Of a stretch of 64,000 nucleotides of DNA, positions 1 to 8,509 are shown piece after piece. The stretch lies in contig SVFF01000006.1 in assembly GCA_015057005.1 (NCBI GenBank), positions 62,001-126,000 on the forward strand, in the 5' to 3' direction. The notes under the pieces were generated by a model. The model was not told where the DNA came from, made no database searches, and saw nothing but the letters and a program-made list of their open reading frames with translations. Every line of letters begins with the position of its first letter. Positions within the stretch are counted from its first letter, which is position 1. This DNA comes from Lachnospiraceae bacterium. Lineage in GTDB: Bacteria; Bacillota; Clostridia; Lachnospirales; Lachnospiraceae. The position numbers and the translations under genes are program-made.

Positions 1-1
1 A

Positions 2-460
2 ATAGACACATACTTAAACTGCGCAGAGGTATTTGCCTATCGCAGTACTTGTCTGAAGCGAAAGTACGGCGCGGTTATCGTAAAAGATGATGTGGTGATC
101 TCCACCGGGTATAACGGGGCGCCCAGAGGATTTGATAATTGCTGTGATCTGGGTACTTGCCCCAGGATTGACCGGAACATGCACCAGGGTGAGGATTACG
201 GCATCTGCCGCGCCATCCATGCGGAGGCCAATGCACTGCTGAATTGTTCCCGCCAGCAGACTATGGGCGCGGACTTGTATCTAGTAGGCATCAATCCCGC
301 AGATAATTCCATTCACCAGGCCAAACCATGTCCTATGTGCGCCAGAAGTACTATTCAGGCCGGGATTGATAAAGTCTACTTGCGGGTAGGAGAAGGAGCG
401 GAGAATTATATCGTGGTACCGGCTAAGGAGTTGGAGTGGGTGCAGGAAGTCAGGGATTAG
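2..460 (+). CDS. dCMP/cytidine deaminase (ComEB-like), 5' truncated at window edge
   Basis: Frame open from base 2; HAEANAL and PCPMCA zinc deaminase motifs. Confidence 0.88.
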   Translation: MDTYLNCAEVFAYRSTCLKRKYGAVIVKDDVVISTGYNGAPRGFDNCCDLGTCPRIDRNMHQGEDYGICRAIHAEANALLNCSRQQTMGADLYLVGINPADNSIHQAKPCPMCARSTIQAGIDKVYLRVGEGAENYIVVPAKELEWVQEVRD

Positions 461-522
461 TTTTTCGGTAGAAAAAGTGTGCAGCATAGGAACGAATGAT
501 AAGGAGTTAGGAGCAAAGCGTA

Positions 523-669
523 GTGGATGAAAGATTAAAAAGAATCCGTGAAAGTGAAAAGAAGTCTCATAAACTTAGAGTGTTGGATCTGGGATGCGGA
601 GTGGGCAGGAATCAATGGTTCAGGAACAGCAGTATGATATTCCCAGAGAATGGGGAATCAGTGCTTTGA
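523..669 (+). pseudogene. SAM-dependent methyltransferase remnant with internal deletion
   Basis: GTG start reading VDERLKRIRESEKKSHKLRVLDLGCGVGRNQWF...; class I methyltransferase LDLGCGVGRN motif then early stop. Confidence 0.5.
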
Positions 670-748
670 CGAGTAACGTGGTTACATTTGTTGCACGTAA
701 GTAGTAGTAAAAGTGCAAAATTTGCACTTGTATAGTGGCAAAGGTGAA

Positions 749-789
749 AAAAAGGAACCGGTTTCCAAAATAACCGATTCCTTTTTTTA
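749..789. terminator. bidirectional Rho-independent terminator
   Basis: AAAGGAACCGGTT...AACCGATTCCTTTTTTT hairpin. Confidence 0.6.
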
Positions 790-803
790 TTTTGTATCCT
801 ATA

Positions 804-1544
804 TTACAAATCATACTTCTCTTTATTCTTAAAATAAGTCTCTGCAATGATCCCCTGCACATACTTGCCAATGGCCTTGCGGTTCTCCTTGTCCAGCTCA
901 TTCATGTAAACAGGCTTGCCGTATTCGATTACTACGGTGGTCTTTTTTATTTTGGGGAAGTGATCCTCAAAAATGTCGGCGGAGTTGACGATGGTCATGG
1001 GGATGATGGGGACGCCGCCCTTGTCTGCAATCTTGAAGCTGCCGTCGTGAAAAGGCAGGAAGGTGTCGGAGGTCTTGTTGCGGGTGCCCTCCGGGAAAAT
1101 GCAGATGGAGATACCGCTTTTGACTTTTTCGATTGCCTCCAGAATGGTCTTTAAGCCCTCCTTTATGTTGTCACGGTCAAGGAAGAGGCAGTGGAGATTG
1201 CGCATCCAGATATTCAGCAGGGGCCATTTCTCGTTTTCTTTCTTGGAAACGTAGCCGGTGAGGCGGGGAACTCTCGCATAAGTCAGGATGATGTCGAAAA
1301 AGCTGCGGTGGTTGGCCACATAAAGAACCGCTGTGTCAGTGGGGATATTTTCCTCGCCTAAGGCAATCACATTGGTGCCGCAGATCCAAATGAGAACCCG
1401 GAAGGCCCATTTGACGATGGCCAGGGAACTTTTGTCCTTCAGAGCGGGATTGAATTTGCCGATGATCCATTCCACGATCATAAGAGGTATGGACAGTACT
1501 AAAAAAGAAACAACCCAGGTGACACCAAAAATAAAACGAATCAT
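804..1544 (-). CDS. 1-acyl-sn-glycerol-3-phosphate acyltransferase (PlsC family)
   Basis: NHRSFFD and FPEGTRNK motifs. Confidence 0.88.
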   Translation of the reverse strand: MIRFIFGVTWVVSFLVLSIPLMIVEWIIGKFNPALKDKSSLAIVKWAFRVLIWICGTNVIALGEENIPTDTAVLYVANHRSFFDIILTYARVPRLTGYVSKKENEKWPLLNIWMRNLHCLFLDRDNIKEGLKTILEAIEKVKSGISICIFPEGTRNKTSDTFLPFHDGSFKIADKGGVPIIPMTIVNSADIFEDHFPKIKKTTVVIEYGKPVYMNELDKENRKAIGKYVQGIIAETYFKNKEKYDL

Positions 1545-1704
1545 ATTTACCTCTGTTTCTGCCGCAATTTACGGCTGATTATAATTAAGACACGGAAGTC
1601 ATTTGCTGCATGTTGGCAGACTCTCAAACAGTGTCAGTATAACATATTTTTTGTACAATGTACATATAATGAAGCAAAACAAGTGGCGTGGATTGTGAGA
1701 GAGA

Positions 1705-2151
1705 ATGGAGAGAAAAAGTAGAAAAAATCGGATTAGAACAGTGGGAAAGAGGCTGGCGGCAGCATTGATTGGGAGTGTGGTGCTGTTATTAATAACCGGA
1801 TGCAGTATGATGAGCGGGGAACGTGTAAAGCTGCGGGATTTGGAATTTACGGTGCTTGGAGAAGAGAAGATCCCGGAGGAATTGCTGACGATCATGAAGG
1901 AAAAGGGCGCTGAGTCTTTTCAGCTGATTTACAGCGATAACGAGTATCTGTACATCAGTATAGGGTATGGTGAACAGTCCACCGGCGGTTACAGCATCGC
2001 GGTGGAGGAACTGTATCTGACGGACAACGCCATCTATGTGCGTACCAGCCTGCTGGGACCCGATACTGACCTGCGGAGCAACGGGACGCCCTCCTACCCT
2101 TGTATTGTGATCAAGACAGAATATCTGGATAAGACGGTAATCTTTGAATAG
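1705..2151 (+). CDS. small putative lipoprotein of unknown function
   Basis: N-terminal hydrophobic segment with LITGC lipobox. Confidence 0.6.
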   Translation: MERKSRKNRIRTVGKRLAAALIGSVVLLLITGCSMMSGERVKLRDLEFTVLGEEKIPEELLTIMKEKGAESFQLIYSDNEYLYISIGYGEQSTGGYSIAVEELYLTDNAIYVRTSLLGPDTDLRSNGTPSYPCIVIKTEYLDKTVIFE

Positions 2152-2368
2152 AGGGAACGCGCTTTGTTTTGAATGGAGAACTTGGTGGAGTTTCTATTGA
2201 GCCGCAAACGGAAATGTGGTAAGATATACGCGAGCGGTCCACAAAGCGACGCGTGACAGCAGTTGGTTTTAGTCGTGATAACCGGCAAAACGTGCTGCGA
2301 AGAAACAGATAAGCACGCAGTGCGGTTTGTCGAGTGAGGACGCCAGCAAAAAAAACGGAGGTACACAA

Positions 2369-3661
2369 GTGTTACTGATCAAGAACGGATATATGATAGA
2401 CTCCAGATCAGGCCGTCAGGGAGAATATGACATCCTGATCGAGGATAAGAAGATCGTTAAGATTGCGGAGAGAGACGCTGCCGGAGAGCAGATTGGGGAG
2501 GCGGTCTGTGAAAAGGATTGCCAGGTGATCGATGCCGCAGGTCTGATCGTGGCACCGGGCCTTGTGGATGTGCATGTGCATTTCAGAGAGCCCGGATTTA
2601 CCCACAAGGAGGATATTGACACTGGAGCCAGGTCTGCCGCCAGAGGCGGTTTTACTACGGTAGTGCTGATGGCCAACACCAAGCCTGCTGTGGACAATCC
2701 TGAGACTCTGGAATATGTGATAAAGCGTGGACTGGAGACTCCCATCCATGTGACCACTTGTGCCAATGTGACCAAGGGCCTGGCAGGCAAAGAACTGGTG
2801 CCCATGAAGGAACTGGCGACCAAAGGCGCAGTGGGATTTACGGATGATGGTATTCCTATTATGGATGTAGAACTGGTACGCCGGGCAATGGAAGAGGCTG
2901 CGGCATTGGACATGCCCATCAGCTTCCACGAGGAAGATCCTGCGTATATTACCAATAACGGCATCAACCGTGGCAAGGCCAGCGAATTTTTCGGTATCGG
3001 CGGTTCGCCCAGAGAGGCGGAGATTACCCTGGTAGAGCGGGATCTGCAGATTGCGGTGGAGACAGGAGCCTGCATTAATATTCAGCATATCAGTACCAAG
3101 GAAGCTGTGGAACTGGTGAGACGGGCCAGGGAAAAATCCTCCAACATCCACGCAGAGGCCACTCCTCATCACTTCACTTTGACGGAAGAAGCAGCCATCA
3201 AATACGGCACTCTGGCCAAGATGAATCCTCCCCTCAGGGAAGAGGCGGACAGACTGGCGGTGATCGAAGGCCTGAAGGACGGCACCATCGATATCATTGC
3301 CACTGACCATGCCCCTCATACTGCAGAGGAGAAGGCAAAAGCCATCACTGATGCCCCCAGCGGCATCATCGGTCTGGAGACTGCCCTGCCCCTGGCAATC
3401 ACTTCCCTTGTGAAGGAAGGGCATCTGACCCTGGCGGAAGTGCTGCAGAAGATGAGCACCAATCCTGCTGCTATGTACCATCTGGATGCAGGTTACCTTG
3501 CAGAAGGCGGTCCCGCAGATCTGATCCTGATCGATCAGAATGCTGGACAGGTATTTACGGAGTATGCGTCCAAAGCCACCAACACTCCTTTTACCGGCTG
3601 GGAGCTTCAGGGAGTTGTGAAGAAGACGATTTGTGACGGGAATGTCATTTATGAGGCGTAA
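2369..3661 (+). CDS. pyrC: dihydroorotase (start likely GTG 2369 behind ACGGAGG)
   Basis: DVHVHFREPG, ATDHAPH motifs; next to pyrK/pyrD. Confidence 0.93.
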   Translation: MLLIKNGYMIDSRSGRQGEYDILIEDKKIVKIAERDAAGEQIGEAVCEKDCQVIDAAGLIVAPGLVDVHVHFREPGFTHKEDIDTGARSAARGGFTTVVLMANTKPAVDNPETLEYVIKRGLETPIHVTTCANVTKGLAGKELVPMKELATKGAVGFTDDGIPIMDVELVRRAMEEAAALDMPISFHEEDPAYITNNGINRGKASEFFGIGGSPREAEITLVERDLQIAVETGACINIQHISTKEAVELVRRAREKSSNIHAEATPHHFTLTEEAAIKYGTLAKMNPPLREEADRLAVIEGLKDGTIDIIATDHAPHTAEEKAKAITDAPSGIIGLETALPLAITSLVKEGHLTLAEVLQKMSTNPAAMYHLDAGYLAEGGPADLILIDQNAGQVFTEYASKATNTPFTGWELQGVVKKTICDGNVIYEA

Positions 3662-3759
3662 CTTTATTGAATGCTGAAAAGCCACGCCCAATAAACAGTG
3701 AAACCAACGAAGAACGGTGAGACTGAGAAGGTAGAAATAAACAAGAAAGGAATCAAAAG

Positions 3760-4530
3760 ATGAAAGAGAAAGTGACAGCACTGGTGATTTCCCAGCAGGA
3801 AATTGCCGAAAACATTTTTGATATGTGGATTGAGACCAAGCTGGCTGCGGAAGCACATCCCGGACAGTTCATCGGTGTTTTCCCCAAGAATAAAAGCACC
3901 ATTTTGCCCAGACCAATCAGTATCTGTGAGGTAAATGAGGAGAAGACCGCCCTGCGTATCGTATACCGTATTGCCGGTCAGGGCACCAAGGAGTTTTCTT
4001 CCTACACAGCAGGTGACAAGGTAGATATCCTGGGTATTCTCGGAAACGGTTTCCCACTGGAGGCCGGCAAGGGCAAGAAGACTTTCCTGATGGGCGGCGG
4101 CATCGGTGTGCCCCCCATTCTGCAACTGGCTAAGGAACTGGATGCTGAGAAGCAGGTGGTAGTGGGATATCGTGACAACAATCTTTTCCTGAAAGAGGAT
4201 CTGGATAAATATGCATCCGTTTACGTGGCTACTGAGGACGGCAGCGTCGGCACCAAGGGAAATGTAATGGATGCCATCGCAGCCAATGCCCTGGACGCAG
4301 AAGTGATTTACGCATGCGGTCCCATGCCCATGCTGCGCGCTATCAAGAAATATGCAGAAGAGAAGGGAATCAAGGCTTATATCTCCCTGGAGGAGCACAT
4401 GGCCTGCGGCGTAGGCGCTTGCCTGGGCTGTGTGGTGAAGACCAAGGAAGTGGATCACCACTCCCATGTGAACAATGCAAGAATTTGTACCGATGGTCCT
4501 GTTTTTGATGCTGAGGAGGTAAATATCTGA
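3760..4530 (+). CDS. pyrK: dihydroorotate dehydrogenase electron transfer subunit
   Basis: FAD/NAD domain and CGVGACLGCVV...C [2Fe-2S] motif; overlaps pyrD. Confidence 0.92.
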   Translation: MKEKVTALVISQQEIAENIFDMWIETKLAAEAHPGQFIGVFPKNKSTILPRPISICEVNEEKTALRIVYRIAGQGTKEFSSYTAGDKVDILGILGNGFPLEAGKGKKTFLMGGGIGVPPILQLAKELDAEKQVVVGYRDNNLFLKEDLDKYASVYVATEDGSVGTKGNVMDAIAANALDAEVIYACGPMPMLRAIKKYAEEKGIKAYISLEEHMACGVGACLGCVVKTKEVDHHSHVNNARICTDGPVFDAEEVNI

Positions 4531-5435
4531 TGAATACAAAAGTGACAATCGCCGGAGTAGAATTAAAAAATCCCGTGATGACCGGTTCCGGTACCTTTGG
4601 TTCCGGTATGGAGTACGGTGAGTTTGTGGATCTGAATCAGCTTGGTGCTGTTGTGACCAAGGGTGTGGCAAATGTACCCTGGCCCGGCAACCCTACCCCC
4701 CGCGTGACTGAAGTGTACGGCGGTATGCTGAATGCCATCGGTCTGCAGAATCCCGGTATCGATGTGTTCATGGAGAGAGATATTCCTTTCCTGAAGCAGT
4801 ATGATACCAAGATCATTGTGAATGTATGTGGAAAAAGCGTAGAGGATTACGTGGAGGTTGTGGAAAAGCTGGGGGATTCCAAGGACGTGGCCATGCTGGA
4901 GATCAACGTGTCCTGCCCTAACGTCAAGGAAGGTGCCATTGCTTTCGGCCAGAAGGCTGACGCCCTCTACAATATTACTTCCGAGCTGAAAAAGCATGCA
5001 AAGCAGCCTATTATCATGAAGCTTTCTCCCAATGTGACCGATATCACCGAGATGGCAAGAGCCGCAGAGGCAGCAGGCGCTGATGCCCTGTCCCTGATCA
5101 ATACCATCACCGGTATGAAGATCGATATTCACAGAAGAAAATTTGCCCTGGCCAACAAGACAGGCGGCATGAGCGGCCCTGCCATCAAACCCGTGGCTGT
5201 GCGCATGGTTTACCAGACTGCCCAGGCAGTCAAGATCCCCATTATCGGCATGGGCGGTATCGCCACCGCTGAGGATGCTATTGAGTTCATCCTGGCCGGT
5301 GCCACTGCAGTCAGCGTAGGCGCCATGAACTTCGTAAATCCTTACACCACTGTGGAAGTAGTGAAGGGCATCGAAGATTACATGAGAAGATACAATGTAG
5401 AGAATCTGACTGATTTGATTGGAGCTGTACAGTAA
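4530..5435 (+). CDS. pyrD: dihydroorotate dehydrogenase, class 1B catalytic subunit
   Basis: GSGTFGSGMEYG, INVSCPNVKEG, GMGGIATAEDA motifs. Confidence 0.94.
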   Translation: MNTKVTIAGVELKNPVMTGSGTFGSGMEYGEFVDLNQLGAVVTKGVANVPWPGNPTPRVTEVYGGMLNAIGLQNPGIDVFMERDIPFLKQYDTKIIVNVCGKSVEDYVEVVEKLGDSKDVAMLEINVSCPNVKEGAIAFGQKADALYNITSELKKHAKQPIIMKLSPNVTDITEMARAAEAAGADALSLINTITGMKIDIHRRKFALANKTGGMSGPAIKPVAVRMVYQTAQAVKIPIIGMGGIATAEDAIEFILAGATAVSVGAMNFVNPYTTVEVVKGIEDYMRRYNVENLTDLIGAVQ

Positions 5436-5474
5436 AAATAATGAATAGCCAGGAGCGAGAGCGTGTCGCGTGCA

Positions 5475-5502
5475 GGATATAGTGCCCTCACTCCGTCATA
5501 TT
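5475..5502 (+). promoter_or_regulatory. candidate sigma-E promoter of sipL
   Basis: GGATATA - 15 bp - CATATT resembles sigma-E -35/-10. Confidence 0.35.
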
Positions 5503-5512
5503 CCCCCACAGA

Positions 5513-5550
5513 CCTTCATATATATACTTGTAGAAGTATATATATGGAGG
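5513..5550 (+). promoter_or_regulatory. 5' UTR hairpin sequestering the sipL Shine-Dalgarno
   Basis: CCTTCATATATATACTT-gtag-AAGTATATATATGGAGG; 17-bp stem pairing the GGAGG with CCTTC. Confidence 0.6.
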
Positions 5551-5557
5551 TTTTATT

Positions 5558-7108
5558 GTGGAACTGATTAAAAGGAATATACATATGGACCGCATACGCA
5601 CTGAGGCAATCAGTCAGATTACCCTGGAGGATGATGTGAACATTTCGGACAACAAGCCGGATGTGGATATGATAAATATGGAAAAGGGAGAAATCCTGAT
5701 CGACGAGGTGAAAGCAGGAGCGGATATGGTTCATATTCGGGGGCGGCTGTCCTTTTGCATCCTGTACTGTACCTCGGAGAAGGGAAGCAATCTGGCAGTG
5801 CTGGAAGGGAAAATTCCCTTTGAAGAAAAGTTGAATCTGCAGGGATGCACCGCTCAGGATGGGGTGACGGTAGACGGCAATGTTGAAGATTTACATATTG
5901 ATATCATCAATTCCAGGAAGCTCAGTGTACAATCGGTGGTGACCCTGCATGCACGGGTGGAGGAGCTTTACGATGAAGAAGTGCCCATCGCGCTGCATGG
6001 CGGCCAGGTAGTGGAATATAGGCAGATGCCCGTGGAACTGGTGCAGATTGCGGTCAATAAAAACGACATTTTCCGGGTAAAAGATGAATTGTCCCTACCC
6101 TCGGGATATCCCAATATTCTGCAGATTTTGTGGAGCAATGTGTCTCTTCGGGACGTGGAGTGGAAGGTGCTGAACGAGAAAATCGCCCTGAAAGGTGATG
6201 TTCAAGTGTTTGTATTGTATGAGGGGGAGGGGGAAAACCACCCCATACGGGCTTACGAGACGATCCTGCCTTTGAGTGGCACATTGGAATGTCACGGATG
6301 CCGTGAGGGAATGCTGCCGGATATTTCCTTTTGCTTAAGTCAGCAGGAATTTGCCGTGCGGCCTGACTTTGATGGAGAAGAGCGCAATATCGGTATGGAA
6401 CTGATGCTTGACATTCTCATTAAATTGTATGAGGAAGAACAGGTGGAGATCATCAGCGACATCTATGGAGTCAGCAAAGAGGTGGAGAGCACGGTGCGCA
6501 AAGCCAATCTGCGGCGTATTTTGTCCCATGTGACAGGCAAAACAAGGATTGCGGAGCAGGTACGGACTGGCGGGATTCCCATCCTGCAGCTGCTGCACAG
6601 CGAGGGCCAGGTGCTGCTGGACCACAAAAAGGTGGTGGAAAACGGTATCCTGCTGCAGGGCAGCTTGGCAGTAAAGGTCATGTACATTACCGGTGATGAC
6701 AAAAAGCCCTACGTGAGCACCAGGGTCGTGCTGCCCTATGAGTACACGTTGGAGGTGCCCGGGATTCGTCCGGAGGACCTGGGAAATGTCAGGATCGGTC
6801 TGGAAGTGCTGCAGGTCAATATGCTGGATGGAGAAGAACTGGCAGTCAAGGCCGTTCCGGTATTTAGTACTACCGTATTCCAAAATGTGCCCATTGGCCT
6901 CATCAGCCAGGTGAAGGTGGGGGATATCGACAGCGACAAACTCTCTAACCTGCCGGGCATGGTGATCTACATGGTGCAGCCGGGAGACAATCTGTGGAAC
7001 ATCGGAAAGCGGTATTATGTGCCGGTAAAGAGCCTGCGGGAATTGAATGGGCTGGGAAATGACGAACTGAAGACGGGGCAGAAACTGTTGATTGTGAAGG
7101 GGAGCTGA
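5558..7108 (+). CDS. sipL: SipL-like spore coat/morphogenesis protein (DUF3794 domains plus C-terminal LysM)
   Basis: DUF3794-type repeats; C-terminal YMVQPGDNLWNIGKRYYVPVKSLRELNGL LysM. Confidence 0.82.
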   Translation: MELIKRNIHMDRIRTEAISQITLEDDVNISDNKPDVDMINMEKGEILIDEVKAGADMVHIRGRLSFCILYCTSEKGSNLAVLEGKIPFEEKLNLQGCTAQDGVTVDGNVEDLHIDIINSRKLSVQSVVTLHARVEELYDEEVPIALHGGQVVEYRQMPVELVQIAVNKNDIFRVKDELSLPSGYPNILQILWSNVSLRDVEWKVLNEKIALKGDVQVFVLYEGEGENHPIRAYETILPLSGTLECHGCREGMLPDISFCLSQQEFAVRPDFDGEERNIGMELMLDILIKLYEEEQVEIISDIYGVSKEVESTVRKANLRRILSHVTGKTRIAEQVRTGGIPILQLLHSEGQVLLDHKKVVENGILLQGSLAVKVMYITGDDKKPYVSTRVVLPYEYTLEVPGIRPEDLGNVRIGLEVLQVNMLDGEELAVKAVPVFSTTVFQNVPIGLISQVKVGDIDSDKLSNLPGMVIYMVQPGDNLWNIGKRYYVPVKSLRELNGLGNDELKTGQKLLIVKGS

Positions 7109-7121
7109 GGCTCCCCTTTTT
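7099..7121 (+). terminator. Rho-independent terminator
   Basis: GGGGAGC-TGAG-GCTCCCC-TTTTT. Confidence 0.7.
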
Positions 7122-7180
7122 GGGGCCAATATGTCTCCGGCGAAAAGATTATCGGGAAAACATAAAGAAATAAACGGATG

Positions 7181-7209
7181 TTGTCTTGCGGCCCTTTGTG
7201 TGCTACACT
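7181..7209 (+). promoter_or_regulatory. toxin promoter
   Basis: TTGTCT - 17 bp - TGC-TACACT (extended -10). Confidence 0.6.
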
Positions 7210-7299
7210 TGTCCTATGGGAAAACCAGAGAGCTTGGCGGCTTACCCTCTTTTAACGGAGGGGCTAACCCTTCGGACGAAAGAAAGGAGGGCGTTGCAA

Positions 7300-7392
7300 A
7301 TGATTACATATTCTGATTTGATTCAGTTTTGTATATTCATTATCGCCCTTGTTGGTCTGTGTCATCAGATGTTCAAGGGAAAACGTAAATAG
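7300..7392 (+). CDS. small hydrophobic holin-like type I toxin (30 aa, MITYSDLIQFCIFIIALVGLCHQMFKGKRK)
   Basis: AAAGGAGGG RBS; single TM with basic tail; paralogous copy at 11758. Confidence 0.75.
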   Translation: MITYSDLIQFCIFIIALVGLCHQMFKGKRK

Positions 7393-7479
7393 CCGCCATT
7401 ACCTGCAATAATGACGGCTAACTTAAAAAAGTATTAGCTGAAATTAGGGTAAGCCGCATCTCTGGTTTTCCCTTTTTCT
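7380..7479 (-). ncRNA. predicted antisense antitoxin RNA, copy 1
   Basis: Minus-strand promoter TTGACA-17-TATTCT (7514-7486); hairpin 7390-7420 pairs better as minus-strand RNA (G-U instead of C-A). Confidence 0.6.
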
Positions 7480-7627
7480 ATTTATAGAATAGTCTATCTT
7501 TTAAACTTTGTCAATGTTTATGTTTCTGTCCTTTTCTGAGTAAATATTTTTATTCCGGGTGTTGTAAATGAGTTGACGGTGTTGGAAATGTGTGTTATTA
7601 TGTGGATATGGTTGGAGGTGATTGTGG

Positions 7628-8410
7628 GTGTTTGCGAAAGAAAGACAAGATCAAATCTGCGAATTGATCCAAAAACAGGGCAATGTGATCGTATCCGACT
7701 TGGTGGAACGGTTCGGGGTATCCATTGAGACAATCAGACGTGACTTGCTTTGCATGGAAGAAAACGGTCTGCTTGTCCGTGTACACGGCGGTGCCGTGAC
7801 GGCTTCGGAGATGAAGATTTACAATAGTCTCCCCCAGCGTAAACAGGAGCACAGTGATCAGAAACGTGAGCTGGCGAGACTGGCTGCAGAATTTGTCAGA
7901 GAGGGCGATTACATCGGTATCGATACCGGCAGTACCGCAGTGCCTTTTGCGGAAGCCTTGAAGGAAAAGTTCAAGAATCTGACAGTGATCACTCATTCAG
8001 CCGGTGTATTCGACATCCTGAAAGGGCACGAGAATTTCTCGGTGATCCTGTGCGGCGGCCATTACATGAGCAGCGAGAATGCTTTCTTTGGTGCGCTGAC
8101 GCTGGATATGCTGGATCATCTTCACATGCAGAAGGCTTTTATTTTCCCGTCTGCAGTTTCCTTGGAGTGCGGTATTTGTGAATATCAGCAGGAACTGTAC
8201 CTGATCCAGAAGAAAATGATGGAGTGTGCTGACAGCGTGTACATTCTGGCTGACAGCAGTAAGTTCGAGAAGCGGGCACTTTTGAAGCTGGATGATATGA
8301 AAGAGGAATATTTCTACATCACTGACAGTAATCTTACAGAAGAGAAGTCAAGGCTGTATAATGAAAAGGGCAGGAATGTAATCTGTGGAAAAGCTGCAGA
8401 AGAGGTCTGA
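7628..8410 (+). CDS. DeoR family transcriptional regulator
   Basis: N-terminal HTH with SDLVERFGVSIETIRRDL; DeoR sugar-sensor domain; GTG start behind GGAGG. Confidence 0.88.
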   Translation: MFAKERQDQICELIQKQGNVIVSDLVERFGVSIETIRRDLLCMEENGLLVRVHGGAVTASEMKIYNSLPQRKQEHSDQKRELARLAAEFVREGDYIGIDTGSTAVPFAEALKEKFKNLTVITHSAGVFDILKGHENFSVILCGGHYMSSENAFFGALTLDMLDHLHMQKAFIFPSAVSLECGICEYQQELYLIQKKMMECADSVYILADSSKFEKRALLKLDDMKEEYFYITDSNLTEEKSRLYNEKGRNVICGKAAEEV

Positions 8411-8509
8411 TAAAAAATGCGGGGTGCCGATTTAGGCATAGCATTTACATAAAAAATGAACTAATTTTTTAAACATAAAAACATAAATAATTTTACGGAG
8501 GAGAAACAA

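Larger units (their letters stand above)
7148..7514. repeat. type I toxin-antitoxin cassette, copy 1 (near-identical to 11607-11971)
   Basis: Shared ATTATCGGGAAAACATAAAGAAATAAACG left end through shared antisense promoter; internal 5'/3' inverted repeats. Confidence 0.85.

Noticed and set aside
2408-3856. Long antisense ORF opposite pyrC
   Set aside because: Shadow ORF without RBS or recognizable domains; pyrC on the other strand is unambiguous. Same reasoning for the other long antisense ORFs opposite pyrK, pyrD, the Glp operon, hydB and hydA.
7131-7316. 61- and 68-aa ORFs starting in the toxin leader
   Set aside because: Start codons precede or overlap the promoter; the real RBS and ATG are at 7283-7302.
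7148-7514. TA cassettes interpreted as MITEs because of terminal-like inverted repeats
   Set aside because: Inverted repeats are internal to promoters, no target-site duplication seen, and both promoters, RBS and peptide are conserved; TA explanation fits better.
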